A program made the translations under genes and the position numbers. From Bog-756 sp963833585 (GTDB taxonomy: Bacteria; Actinomycetota; Acidimicrobiia; Acidimicrobiales; RAAP-2), in NCBI GenBank assembly GCA_963833585.1, contig CAWHYF010000005.1:992001-1056000 (forward strand): a stretch of 64,000 nucleotides of DNA. Reading direction: 5' to 3'. This document shows, in pieces, positions 25,481 to 34,532 of the stretch. The first letter of the stretch is position 1; each line of letters opens with the position of its first letter. The notes below the pieces were generated by a model, which worked only from the letters and a program-made list of their open reading frames with translations, was not told the DNA's origin and ran no database searches.

Positions 25481-27733
25481 TCACCCCGAGGCGGACGAGG
25501 CCCCGCTGGCGTTGGTGGTGGACGTGGTCGAGCCGCTCCCGGGCGAGGTGGCCGGAGTGGAGGGGGCGGGCAGGGCCACCCCGGTGGTGGCCTGGTACAC
25601 CTTCTGGACCGGGGGGACGGCCGCCGGACCGATCGGGTGCGTGGCCAGGTAGTCGAAGACCGTGGCCACCACCGGGGCCGATGCGGTGGCCCCGTAGCCG
25701 GCCTGGTCGATCACACAGACCACCACGTACTGGGCGGCGGTGGCCGTCGGCCCCCATCCGACGAACCAGGCGGTCGGCTCCTTACCCGGCTCGGTGTCGG
25801 CGGTCCCGGTCTTGCCGGCCAGGCCCCCCGGGAAGCTGGCCAGGCCGGGCACGCCGTACGCGGTGCCGCCCTGGGTGTTCACCACACCCTTGAATCCGGC
25901 GAGCAGAGCCTGGTAGTTGGCCGGCGAGATGGGGACGTGGCCCACCACCTGGGGGTCGAACTTCTTGACCACCTGACCCGACGGGGAGACCAGGGCCGCC
26001 CCCACCTGGGGTGCGTACCGGGTGCCCCCGTTGGCGAAGGTCGAATACGCCACGGCCTGCTCGATGGGGGTGATGTAGGTCCCGCCCTGACCGAAGGCCA
26101 TCTCGATGTTGTCCCCGGTGTACCACGTGGAGTTGGGGAAGGCCTTGGGGTTCTCGGCGTGCAGCTTGACCCGCTCGGGCTGGCTGTCCACCCGGCCCTG
26201 GACCTCGCCGGGCAGGTCGATCCCGGTCAGTTGGCCCAGGCCGTAGCTGGCCGCGGTGTCCTGGATGGGGGTCGCTCCGAACTGGGCGGCCTTGGCATAG
26301 AACAGGTAGCCGAGATTGTAGAAGAAGTCGTCGCTCGACACGGTGAGGGCCGAGGTGACGTTGTAGGTGCCGGTCGGGTCACCGGTGCTGTTGTGGAAGA
26401 TGCAGGTGGTGCTGTTGTACTGGCAGTCCGGGGTCTTGAAGCTGCCGCTGTCGTAGTAGGAGAAGGTGGGGCTGATCAACCCGGCGTTGAGGGCGGCGGT
26501 GGCCGTGTTGAGCTTGAAGGTGGACCCGGGGATGTACTGCCCGGCGATGGCCCGGTTGAGGAGGGGAACGTTATTGGCCGGGTCGGAGAGGGCGGCGTAC
26601 TGGGCGGTGGTGATCCCTCCCACCCATACGGCCGGGTTGTAGGTGGGGTATGAGGACATGGCGTACACCGCACCGGTCTGGGGGTTCATCACGACGACCG
26701 CCCCGCCGGTCGCGGCGGGATAGCACCCGGTGTTGTTGTTGCACTGGGGATCGCGCACCCGCCGCAGGTTGGTGATCTGGGTGGCGAGGGCGTTGTCGGC
26801 CACCTGCTGGAGGTTGGTGTCGATGTTGGTGACCAGGTTGTCGCCGGGTCCGGCCGGGGTGGTCCTGACCGTTCCCGCCACCTTCCCCGACGGGGTGACC
26901 TCGATCCGGTCGGTGCCCGGGGTGCCTCGCAGCTCCGTCTCGTACTGGTACTCGAGGCCGGACTGGCCGAAGGCGTCACCCGCCTGATAGCCCTGGGCCG
27001 CCCGGGACTGGAGCTCGGCGGCGTTGATGGTGCCCACGTAGCCGAGGACTTGCGAGGCGGGGTAGCCCATGGAGGCCGGGCCGGGCAGTTCCCCTTGGGG
27101 ATAGGTCCGTTCGGTGGTCTGGACGGAGGAGACGCCCGGGAAGTCGTCCTGGTGCTCGCTGATGTAGAGGATGTCGGCCAGGATCTGTTGCTGCTCGGCC
27201 GGTGAGCTGCCCCCGGTCAGGACCGGTACCGGCTTGTACGGGCTGTAGCGCTGGTCGGCCACGGTGGCCTGGACCTGCTGGACGGTCTGACCGATGAGGG
27301 TGGCCAGCCGTCCGATGACCTCGGGGTGGTCCTGGGCCGCCGAGCGGGAGAGGGTGATCTGCTCCACCGGTTGGTTGCCCACCAGCGGATTCCCCGAACG
27401 GTCGAGGATGAGGCCCCGGGTGGGCTCGATGGGCACGTCGCGGAGTTGGTCGACCGAGACGGCCTGCGCCGCGGCGGGGCCCTGGAGCACGGTCAGCGCC
27501 CACAGCCGCAGCCCCAACAGGGCGAACAGGCCGGCCACCACCACGCCGGCGATCCGGAGCCGGAGTCCGGGCCGGGACTCGCTGGTGTCCGGCGCGTCCA
27601 GCATGGTCTCCATGCTGAACCGGCTCTGGCGCATTCTCGGCTGTCTCGGCGTCCTCCGCCGGGAGACCCGGTCCTTCTCGGACCGGACGTAGAGGCGCGA
27701 GCCCTTGAAGGGGTGGCGAAGGGATCGGCTCAC
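25481..27733 (-). CDS. mrdA: Penicillin-binding protein 2 (class B transpeptidase, MrdA)
   Basis: Elongasome transpeptidase cross-linking lateral-wall peptidoglycan. About 750 residues: short basic cytoplasmic tail, one membrane helix (IAGVVVAGLFALLGLRLWAL), a pedestal/dimerisation domain (PTRGLILDRSGNPLVGNQPV), then the transpeptidase domain. That domain has the S-x-x-K box GSTFKLNTA, the S-x-D box SSDDFFYNLG and the KTG box LAGKTGTAD. The C-terminus is a Ser/Thr/Pro-rich tail. The start GTG 27733 has GGAG 5 nt upstream and is preferred to TTG 27751. Directly downstream of mreBCD; the usual partner rodA is not adjacent. Confidence 0.93.
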   Translation of the reverse strand: MSRSLRHPFKGSRLYVRSEKDRVSRRRTPRQPRMRQSRFSMETMLDAPDTSESRPGLRLRIAGVVVAGLFALLGLRLWALTVLQGPAAAQAVSVDQLRDVPIEPTRGLILDRSGNPLVGNQPVEQITLSRSAAQDHPEVIGRLATLIGQTVQQVQATVADQRYSPYKPVPVLTGGSSPAEQQQILADILYISEHQDDFPGVSSVQTTERTYPQGELPGPASMGYPASQVLGYVGTINAAELQSRAAQGYQAGDAFGQSGLEYQYETELRGTPGTDRIEVTPSGKVAGTVRTTPAGPGDNLVTNIDTNLQQVADNALATQITNLRRVRDPQCNNNTGCYPAATGGAVVVMNPQTGAVYAMSSYPTYNPAVWVGGITTAQYAALSDPANNVPLLNRAIAGQYIPGSTFKLNTATAALNAGLISPTFSYYDSGSFKTPDCQYNSTTCIFHNSTGDPTGTYNVTSALTVSSDDFFYNLGYLFYAKAAQFGATPIQDTAASYGLGQLTGIDLPGEVQGRVDSQPERVKLHAENPKAFPNSTWYTGDNIEMAFGQGGTYITPIEQAVAYSTFANGGTRYAPQVGAALVSPSGQVVKKFDPQVVGHVPISPANYQALLAGFKGVVNTQGGTAYGVPGLASFPGGLAGKTGTADTEPGKEPTAWFVGWGPTATAAQYVVVCVIDQAGYGATASAPVVATVFDYLATHPIGPAAVPPVQKVYQATTGVALPAPSTPATSPGSGSTTSTTNASGASSASG

Positions 27734-27788
27734 GGCGCTCCAGTATCCCAAAGACCGGCCGGATTGGGTACGCGGCGGCCGTGACCGT

Positions 27789-28325
27789 TCACCGCAGGAT
27801 CCCCGTGGAGACCGTCGAGGTGGGCACGCCCTCGGTGGAAGCGGTCGGCAGGGCCCAACCCACCAGGCGGAGGGCCGGGAGGGCCAGCACGGCGTTGACC
27901 ACCGAGACCACCACCACCACCCGGGTCAGGTCCACGTGGATCATCTGGGGCTGGCCCAGGACCGAGCCCAGCACGGCGTAGATGACCTCGTAGAGGGCGC
28001 TGGCCCCGAAGGCGGCGACCGACGGCAGCCACCAGGCCGTGCGGTCCAGGGCCAGGGTGGTCACCCCCACGGTGAAGCCGATCAGGCAGCCGACCAGGGC
28101 CGACAGGCCGAAGGGGGTGGGCAGGAACAGGTCGGCCACCAGGCCCGCCCCGAAACCCATCGAGGCACCGCTGCCCGGTCCGCCCACCAGGCCGGCGACG
28201 ATGGGCAGGAGGACCATGATGTCGGGATGGACCCACCCCACCCGGAGGTCCAGCATCACCGTCTGCTGCACCGTGAGGAAGAGGGCGACCACCAGGGTCA
28301 CCCGGGTGGCCTCGCGCACGGTCAT
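27789..28325 (-). CDS. mreD: Rod shape-determining protein MreD
   Basis: Integral membrane protein of the elongasome, 178 residues with about five membrane helices (VTLVVALFLTVQQTVMLDLR, IMVLLPIVAGLVGG, ALVGCLIGFTVGVTTLAL, VVVVVSVVNAVLALPALRLV). The PDIMVLLPIVAG and GFGAGLVADLFLPTPFG stretches are characteristic of MreD. ATG at 28325 is chosen; the frame to 28511 lies within mreC. Gene order mreB-mreC-mreD-mrdA supports the call. Confidence 0.9.
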   Translation of the reverse strand: MTVREATRVTLVVALFLTVQQTVMLDLRVGWVHPDIMVLLPIVAGLVGGPGSGASMGFGAGLVADLFLPTPFGLSALVGCLIGFTVGVTTLALDRTAWWLPSVAAFGASALYEVIYAVLGSVLGQPQMIHVDLTRVVVVVSVVNAVLALPALRLVGWALPTASTEGVPTSTVSTGILR

Positions 28326-28359
28326 CCGCGCCCCCCGGGGGCGCCGGCGCGGTCCCGGC

Positions 28360-29199
28360 TCACGAGGACGGCCCGTACAGCAGGACCGACACGTACCGAA
28401 GGTGGCTGAGGTCGGCGCGGGGCTCGAGAACCACCGACTCCTGGGAGGCGGTGGCCCCGTTGCTGGTCGAGACCACCGTGGCCACCGGGATGTCACCGGG
28501 GAACTCGGCATTGGGCAGCCCGCTGGTGATGAAGGTCTGCCCGACGGCGAGCGGGGTGTTGGGGGGGACCAGGCTGGCGCTCAGGGGCTTGCCCGGGCCG
28601 TGGCCGCTGATCACTGCCAGGGAGTTGGCCCCTGGCCCGTAGCGCACGCCGACCTGGGACTGTCCGTCGGTGATCAGGCGGACCGTGGACGTCGAGTGGT
28701 TGGCTTGCACCACCTGGCCGATCAGACCCCCCATCCCCACCACCGGCATGTTGAGCTGGACCCCGTCGTCCCGACCCACGCTGATGTCCACGGTGGCGGC
28801 GAAGTCACTGGTTCCGTAGTTGGTCACCTCGGCCGGCACGGTCTCCAGGTTGCCCACGAAGGGGAGGTGGGACAGCGCGCTCAGCTGCTTCAGCCGCTGC
28901 TCGGTGTCGACCTCGGCGGTCCGTTGCGAGCGCAGCTGGTCGATCTCGGCCTGGAGCTTCTGGTTCTGCTGGCGGACGGCACCGTAGTGCACGGCACCGG
29001 CGAGGAAGCTTCCCACCGGCTCGATCACGTCGTCCACCCCCGACCGCACCGGGGAGAAGGCGTCCGAGGCCACGGTCCGCAGGCCGGAGGTGACCCGGTG
29101 GAAGCCGCCGCGGGCGTCGAGGGTGATGATGGTGATCGAGGCCAGGACCAGGATCAGCAGCGTGGTGCGGGGGCGGCGGGATCGCCGCGACGTCGCCAC
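28360..29199 (-). CDS. mreC: Rod shape-determining protein MreC
   Basis: Periplasmic scaffold linking MreB to PBP2, 279 residues. A single membrane helix (TTLLILVLASITIITLDARG) is followed by a coiled coil (AVRQQNQKLQAEIDQLRSQR) and beta-barrel domains (TNYGTSDFAATVDISVGRDD, NMPVVGMGGLIGQVVQAN, VTFITSGLPN-like GQTFITSGLPNAEFPGDIP). The start is GTG 29199, 22 nt after mreB. Complete and of usual length. Confidence 0.93.
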   Translation of the reverse strand: MATSRRSRRPRTTLLILVLASITIITLDARGGFHRVTSGLRTVASDAFSPVRSGVDDVIEPVGSFLAGAVHYGAVRQQNQKLQAEIDQLRSQRTAEVDTEQRLKQLSALSHLPFVGNLETVPAEVTNYGTSDFAATVDISVGRDDGVQLNMPVVGMGGLIGQVVQANHSTSTVRLITDGQSQVGVRYGPGANSLAVISGHGPGKPLSASLVPPNTPLAVGQTFITSGLPNAEFPGDIPVATVVSTSNGATASQESVVLEPRADLSHLRYVSVLLYGPSS

Positions 29200-29221
29200 A
29201 GGAGACGAGACCCCCGGGCGT

Positions 29222-30253
29222 TCAGCGCGCCGAGGAGGTGATGAGGACCTGCTTCAGAGCCTCGAACTCCTCGAGGCACTGCCCACTGCCGATGGCGACG
29301 CAGTTGAGGGGATCCCGGGCCACGACGATCGGCATCCCGGTCTCCTGGGTCAGTCGGCTGTCCAAGCCGTGGAGGAGGGCGCCGCCTCCGGTCAGGACGA
29401 TGCCCTGTTCCATGATGTCGGCGGCCAGCTCCGGGGGGGTGCGATCGAGGGTGACCTTGACGGCGTCGACGATGGCCGAGACCGGCTCGTCGATGGCTTT
29501 GCGGATCTCCTGGGTGGAGATGACCACGGTCTTGGGGAGACCGGTCACCAGATCACGGCCCCGGATCTCCGCGTGCAGCTCTTCTTCCAGCTCGTAGGCC
29601 GAACCCAGGGCGATCTTGATCTCCTCCGCCGTCCGCTCGCCGAGGGCCAGGCTGTACTCCTTCTTCACGAAGGAGACGATGGCCTCGTCCAGCTCGTCGC
29701 CGCCGATGCGGATGGACTGGCTGGTGACGATCCCGCCGAGGGAGATCACCGCCACCTCGGTGGTGCCTCCCCCGATGTCGACCACCATGTTGCCGGTGGG
29801 CTCGTGGACCGGAAGGCCGGCGCCGATGGCCGCAGCCATGGGCTCCTCGATGATGTAGGCCTTGCGGGCACCCGCGTACTCGGCCGCCTCCATCACGGCC
29901 CGCTGCTCCACTCCGGTGATCCCCGAGGGGACGCAGATGACCATGCGGGGCTTGGCGAAGCGACGCTGGTGGACGCGGTGGATGAAGTAGCGGAGCATCT
30001 TCTCGCAGATCTCGAAGTCGGCGATGACCCCGTCCTTCAGGGGGCGGATGGCCTGGATGTGGCTCGGCGTGCGGCCGATCATCCGCTTGGCCTCGGCCCC
30101 TACGGCCAGGGGTCGGCCGTCCTTCACGTTGACCGCCACCACCGAAGGCTCGTTGAGCACGATGCCCCGGCCGCGTACGTACACCAGGGTATTGGCGGTT
30201 CCGAGATCCACCGCCATATCCCGGCCTAGCAGTGAGAAACCATTGTCGCGCAT
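29222..30253 (-). CDS. mreB: Rod shape-determining actin homologue MreB
   Basis: Actin-like ATPase that directs lateral wall synthesis, 343 residues. Nucleotide-binding motifs: GRDMAVDLGTANTLVYVRGR (phosphate 1), VVDIGGGTTEVAVISLGG (phosphate 2) and GIVLTGGGALLHGLD (adenosine). It opens the mreBCD-mrdA block. Its presence implies rod-like or elongating cells with lateral wall growth, unlike polar-growing corynebacteria that lack MreB. An AGGAG lies about 10 nt before the ATG. Confidence 0.97.
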   Translation of the reverse strand: MRDNGFSLLGRDMAVDLGTANTLVYVRGRGIVLNEPSVVAVNVKDGRPLAVGAEAKRMIGRTPSHIQAIRPLKDGVIADFEICEKMLRYFIHRVHQRRFAKPRMVICVPSGITGVEQRAVMEAAEYAGARKAYIIEEPMAAAIGAGLPVHEPTGNMVVDIGGGTTEVAVISLGGIVTSQSIRIGGDELDEAIVSFVKKEYSLALGERTAEEIKIALGSAYELEEELHAEIRGRDLVTGLPKTVVISTQEIRKAIDEPVSAIVDAVKVTLDRTPPELAADIMEQGIVLTGGGALLHGLDSRLTQETGMPIVVARDPLNCVAIGSGQCLEEFEALKQVLITSSAR

Positions 30254-30495
30254 CAGGGATGCACTCCTCCGTGGGATGGTCGGTCAGGACAGGGCGAATG
30301 CGAGCGAGGCGCTCCGCGCTACCTGCGGATGCCGCCGACCGGGTTGGCCGGGCCGGTAGGCACCTGCCCTCAGGCTACGGGAATCGGGAGGTCGGCACAA
30401 GGTCGGCCCCGGGGCCTGCCGGCCGGATCGCCGCCCGGATCGCCTGGTCAGAACATATCCGGCCCGGAGGGACCCCCTGAGGGGTCGTGAACCGG

Positions 30496-30523
30496 TTCCC
30501 CGGCCTCAGGACAGGCCGGGGAA
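30496..30523 (-). terminator. Perfect 10-bp hairpin across the ndk stop codon
   Basis: TTCCCCGGCC (30496-30505) and GGCCGGGGAA (30514-30523) pair perfectly around an 8-nt loop that contains the ndk stop codon. A second hairpin (GACCCC-CTGA-GGGGTC, 30471-30486) follows 10 nt further on. Together they probably terminate the transcript arriving from folC/ndk before mreB. Confidence 0.7.
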
Positions 30524-30916
30524 GAACAGCTCGATCTCCCTGGCAGCTGACTCGGGGGAGTCCGAGCCGTGGATGAGGTTCTCCCCCATCTCGAGGGCCA
30601 GGTCACCCCGGATGGTGCCGGGTGCGGCATCGACCGGGTTGGTGGCGCCCATCAGGGTGCGCACCACCTTGTAGGTGTCATCGGGTCCTTCGACCACCAG
30701 GACCAGCACCGGTGAGCGGGTGATGAAGGCCACCAGCTCGTCGAAGAACGGCTTGCCCCGGTGCTCGTCGTAGTGGGCCGCCGCCACGTCGGCGGTGATC
30801 TGCCGGTGTTCCGCCGCCGCCAGGGTCAGGCCCTTGCGCTCGAGCCGGCCGAGGATCTCGCCCACCAGACCGCGTTCGACGGCGTCGGGCTTACAGATGA
30901 CCAATGTTCGTCCCAC
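30506..30916 (-). CDS. ndk: Nucleoside diphosphate kinase
   Basis: Transfers the gamma-phosphate between nucleoside triphosphates and diphosphates through a phosphohistidine. 136 residues. RTLVICKPDAVERGLVGEIL at the N-terminus, RQITADVAAAHYDEHRGKPF, and the active-site block ENLIHGSDSPESA with the catalytic His. Start is GTG at 30916. It lies between folC and mreB, the usual actinobacterial location. Confidence 0.97.
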   Translation of the reverse strand: MGRTLVICKPDAVERGLVGEILGRLERKGLTLAAAEHRQITADVAAAHYDEHRGKPFFDELVAFITRSPVLVLVVEGPDDTYKVVRTLMGATNPVDAAPGTIRGDLALEMGENLIHGSDSPESAAREIELFFPGLS

Positions 30917-30986
30917 CAGCGAGGCAGGCTAGCCGACCCGCCGGAGGCCGCCGCACCGGGTCATCGGGCCCGACCGGTCGGCCGGT

Positions 30987-32306
30987 TCAGACCGTGTCGT
31001 GGACCAGGAGGCGACGGGCGTCCGCCACCACGTAGAGCGATCCGCAGACCACCACCCGGTCATCGGGTCCGGCTCGGCCCACGGCCAGGCGTACCGCGTC
31101 ACCGGGTGACGCGGCCACCGCCACGGTCATGCCCAGACCGACGGCGGCCTCGGCCACCCGCTCCGCCGGCAGGGCACGGGGAGAGTCCGGGGCGCAGGCC
31201 ACCACCGACCGGATGCCGGCGGCCAGCAGCGCCTCCAGCATGGCGGCCGGATCGCGACCCGAGAGCATGCCCACCACGGCCTGGGCCTCCCCCTCGACGG
31301 TGAACTCCTCCACCAGTGATCGGGCCAGGACCAGCATGCCGGCGACGTTGTGGGCCCCGTCCACCACCACCAGTGGATGACGTCCGACCACTTCGAGACG
31401 GCCCGGGACCCGCAGCCCGCCGAAGGCCTCGTCGACGACGTCGTCCCGGAGGGGTGAGCCGAAGAACGCCTCGACCGCCGCCAACGCCGCCGAAGCGTTC
31501 TCCCCCTGGTGGGCCCCGTGCAGCGGGACCAGGAGCTCCCCGTAGGCCGTGGCGGGGGTCCGGACGTCGATGAGGCGCCCGCCCACCGCCAACCGATTGG
31601 AGGTGCAGGCGAACTCCGAGCCCCGCACCCAGACCTCGGCGGCACCGGCGGCCCCGGCCGCCCGGCGCAGTTGGGTCACCAGGGTCGGATCCGACTCACC
31701 GATCACCACCCGGCTCCCCGACTTGAAGATGCCCGACTTGTCCCGGGCGATGTCCTCGAGCGTGGGACCCAGGACCTCGGTGTGATCGAAGCTCACGTTG
31801 GTCAGGACCGCCACGTCGCCGTCGACCACGTTGGTGCAGTCCCACCGGCCCCCGAGACCCACCTCCACCACCGCCACGTCGACCGCCTCGTCCGCGAACC
31901 AGGCCAATGCCGCCGCGGTGAGGAGCTCGAACCGCGTGGGAGGGTCCTCCATCATCGACTCCAGGCGGGACAGCGCCTCCAATTCCTCGAGGAATTCGGC
32001 GTCCTCGATGGGCTGGCCGTTGCGGGACAGGCGCTCGTTGACCCGGCTCAGGTTGGGGCTGGTGTAGGTGCCGACGGTCAGTCCCTGGGCTCCCAGCAGG
32101 GCGGTCACCATGGCGGCGGTGGAGCCTTTGCCGTTGGTCCCGGTGATGTGCACGGAGGGGTATGCCTGCTGGGGCTCACCGAGGAGACGGGTCAGCGCCC
32201 GCATCCGGTCGAGGGTGGGCAACGCCCGCCGGCTGGGCATGGCCGACTCGAAGTCGATGTGGGAGTCCAGCCAGGCCAGGGCCTCGGGGAGATCGTCGAA
32301 GTTCAC
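30987..32306 (-). CDS. folC: Bifunctional folylpolyglutamate synthase/dihydrofolate synthase
   Basis: Mur-ligase-type enzyme adding glutamate to dihydropteroate or tetrahydrofolate, 439 residues. P-loop VHITGTNGKGSTAAMVTALL, the TSPNLSRVNERLSRNGQPI segment, VVEVGLGGRWDCTNVV, FDHTEVLGPTLEDIARDKSG and the C-terminal domain VVVDGAHNVAGM. Start is GTG 32306. In many actinobacteria valS separates clpX and folC; here folC follows clpX with a 55-nt gap, so valS is elsewhere. Confidence 0.94.
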   Translation of the reverse strand: MNFDDLPEALAWLDSHIDFESAMPSRRALPTLDRMRALTRLLGEPQQAYPSVHITGTNGKGSTAAMVTALLGAQGLTVGTYTSPNLSRVNERLSRNGQPIEDAEFLEELEALSRLESMMEDPPTRFELLTAAALAWFADEAVDVAVVEVGLGGRWDCTNVVDGDVAVLTNVSFDHTEVLGPTLEDIARDKSGIFKSGSRVVIGESDPTLVTQLRRAAGAAGAAEVWVRGSEFACTSNRLAVGGRLIDVRTPATAYGELLVPLHGAHQGENASAALAAVEAFFGSPLRDDVVDEAFGGLRVPGRLEVVGRHPLVVVDGAHNVAGMLVLARSLVEEFTVEGEAQAVVGMLSGRDPAAMLEALLAAGIRSVVACAPDSPRALPAERVAEAAVGLGMTVAVAASPGDAVRLAVGRAGPDDRVVVCGSLYVVADARRLLVHDTV

Positions 32307-32361
32307 GGTGGGGGCAGGACGGCCATTGCGTCGACCGGCGACAGAGCCGGGCGCCGGACCC

Positions 32362-33645
32362 TCAGGAGGCGGCTCTGCGGCTCCGGGTGGCCTTGGCCGG
32401 AGGGCTGTTCAGGGGGACCAGGGTGGGGTGGACCTTGTCCAAGACCACCGCCCGGTCCACGACGCACTTGGAGATGTCGGTGCGACTGGGCAGGTCGTAC
32501 ATGACTTCCAGGAGCACCTCTTCGAGAATGGCCCGGAGGCCCCGGGCACCGGTGCCTCGCAGCAACGCCTGCTCGGCCACCGCCTCGAGGGCGTCGTCGG
32601 TCAGCTCCAGTTCGATGTGGTCCAGCTCGAAGGTTCGCTTGTACTGCCGGGTGAGCGCGTTCTTGGGCTCCACCAGGATCTGGATCAGCGCGTCCTTGTA
32701 GAGGTGGGAGACCGCGCTCACCACCGGGAGGCGGCCGATGAACTCGGGGATCAGCCCGAACTTCATCAGGTCCTCGGGGAGCACGTGTCGCAGGAGCTCC
32801 GAGTCGTCTCGCTCGGCTGCCTTGCGCACCTCGGCCCGGAAACCCATTCCCTTGCGTCCGATCCGGTTCTCGATGATCGTGTCGATGCCGGCGAAGGCGC
32901 CGCCGCAGATGAACAGGATGTTGGTGGTGTCGATCTGGATGAACTCCTGGTGGGGATGCTTCCTTCCCCCCTGGGGTGGTACCGAGGCCGTGGTGCCTTC
33001 CAGGATCTTCAGGAGCGCCTGCTGGACGCCCTCTCCGGATACATCCCGGGTGATCGAGGGGTTCTCGGACTTCCGGGCGATCTTGTCGATCTCGTCGATG
33101 TAGATGATGCCGGTCTCCGCCCGTTTCACGTCGTAGTCGGCCGCCTGGATCAGTTTGAGGAGGATGTTCTCCACGTCTTCCCCCACGTAACCGGCTTCGG
33201 TCAGCGCGGTGGCGTCGGCGATGGCGAAGGGCACGTTGAGCATGCGGGCCAGGGTCTGGGCCAGCAGCGTCTTGCCGCATCCGGTCGGTCCCAGCAGGAG
33301 GATGTTCGACTTGGCCAGCTCGACCTCGTTGTCATGGGAGCCGTTGCTCCCGGCCTGCACCCGCTTGTAGTGGTTGTAGACCGCCACCGACAGGATCTTC
33401 TTGGCGTACTCCTGACCGATGACGTAGTCGTTCAGGAACTCGAAGATCTCCTTGGGCTTGGGCAGCTCCTCGAAGGACAGCTCGGTCGTGTCGGCCAGCT
33501 CCTCGGCGATGATGTCGTTGCACAGCTCGATGCACTCATCGCAGATGTAGACGCCGGGGCCGGCGATCAACTTCTTCACCTGCTTCTGCGACTTGCCGCA
33601 GAAGCTGCACTTCACCAGATCGCCACCGTCTCCGAACTTCGCCAC
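32362..33645 (-). CDS. clpX: ATP-dependent Clp protease ATP-binding subunit ClpX
   Basis: AAA+ unfoldase that feeds substrates to ClpP, 427 residues. N-terminal C4 zinc domain (CSFCGKSQKQVKKLIAGPG, then CDECIELC), Walker A GPTGCGKTLLAQTLA, Walker B GIIYIDEIDKIARK, sensor region NILFICGGAFAGID, the pore-loop GYVGED and the IGF-like ClpP-docking part before VEPKNALTRQYKRTFEL. Complete. It lies in the tig-clpP-clpX order, separated from clpP by 237 bp without a gene. Confidence 0.97.
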   Translation of the reverse strand: MAKFGDGGDLVKCSFCGKSQKQVKKLIAGPGVYICDECIELCNDIIAEELADTTELSFEELPKPKEIFEFLNDYVIGQEYAKKILSVAVYNHYKRVQAGSNGSHDNEVELAKSNILLLGPTGCGKTLLAQTLARMLNVPFAIADATALTEAGYVGEDVENILLKLIQAADYDVKRAETGIIYIDEIDKIARKSENPSITRDVSGEGVQQALLKILEGTTASVPPQGGRKHPHQEFIQIDTTNILFICGGAFAGIDTIIENRIGRKGMGFRAEVRKAAERDDSELLRHVLPEDLMKFGLIPEFIGRLPVVSAVSHLYKDALIQILVEPKNALTRQYKRTFELDHIELELTDDALEAVAEQALLRGTGARGLRAILEEVLLEVMYDLPSRTDISKCVVDRAVVLDKVHPTLVPLNSPPAKATRSRRAAS

Positions 33646-33882
33646 GTCGGTTCCTCGTGTCCTTCTGTCAGTGGTCCCTGTTGGTCATCCGTACCGGTCA
33701 ACTGTGCTACTCGCCCTGTGCCGCTCAGTGGTGCGTGGTGCTCCGCTGGTCACCGGCTCCGGCACTCCCCATGCCGTCCCCCGGCACTCGGTGGGCCCGG
33801 GTGGGCCGTCCGAGGCAGTGTCCCAACCCTAGCGGCTGGCCCACGGTAGGACGGTCCTGGCCACCCCGACCCCCCCGGGCGG

Positions 33883-34509
33883 CTACGCCGCGCCCATGGC
33901 CTCCATGGGCAGTGAGTCCCGGGCCGTGATCACTTCGTCGATCAACCCGTAGGCCACGGCCTCCTCGGCCGTCATGATGAAGTCCCGGTCGGTGTCCTTG
34001 CTGACCCGCTCGGCGCTCTGGCCGGTGTCGTGGGCCAGCATCCCGTTCAGGAGGTCCCGCATGCGGAGGATCTCCTTGGCCTGCAACTCGATGTCGCTGG
34101 CCTGGCCCTCGACGCCGCCGAAGGGCTGGTGCAAGAGGATCCGGGCGTGGGGCAGGGCGAAGCGCTTACCAGTGGTACCGGCGCCGAGCAGGACCGCCGC
34201 CGCCGAGGCGGCCTGGCCGAAACAGAAGGTCGACATGTCCGGCTTGATGTACTTCATGGTGTCGTAGATGGCGAAGAGGGCGGTGATGTCGCCACCGGGC
34301 GAATTGATGTAGAGGTGGATGTCCTTGTCCGCCTCCTCCGACTCGAGGAAGAGGAGCTGGGCACAGACCAAGTTGGCCACCGTGTCGTTGATCGGTGTAC
34401 CGAGGAAGATGATCCGCTCGCGCAGAAGTCTCGAGTACAGGTCGTAGTTGCGCTCGCCCCGGCTGGTGGACTCCACCACCCAGGGCACGCTGTAGGCCTG
34501 TGCGTCCAT
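33883..34509 (-). CDS. clpP: ATP-dependent Clp protease proteolytic subunit
   Basis: Serine protease subunit of ClpXP/ClpCP, 208 residues. Catalytic Ser is in FCFGQAASAAAVLLGAG, His in HARILLHQPFGGVEG and Asp in SKDTDRDFIMTAEEA; LRERIIFLGTPINDTVANLV is the family N-terminus. ATG 34509 has GGGAG 8 nt upstream; a GTG at 34536 overlapping the tig stop is the alternative and would add nine residues. Only one clpP copy is seen here, whereas many actinobacteria carry a clpP1-clpP2 pair at this locus. Confidence 0.96.
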   Translation of the reverse strand: MDAQAYSVPWVVESTSRGERNYDLYSRLLRERIIFLGTPINDTVANLVCAQLLFLESEEADKDIHLYINSPGGDITALFAIYDTMKYIKPDMSTFCFGQAASAAAVLLGAGTTGKRFALPHARILLHQPFGGVEGQASDIELQAKEILRMRDLLNGMLAHDTGQSAERVSKDTDRDFIMTAEEAVAYGLIDEVITARDSLPMEAMGAA

Positions 34510-34532
34510 CGTTCTCACTCCCTCTGTGGCAC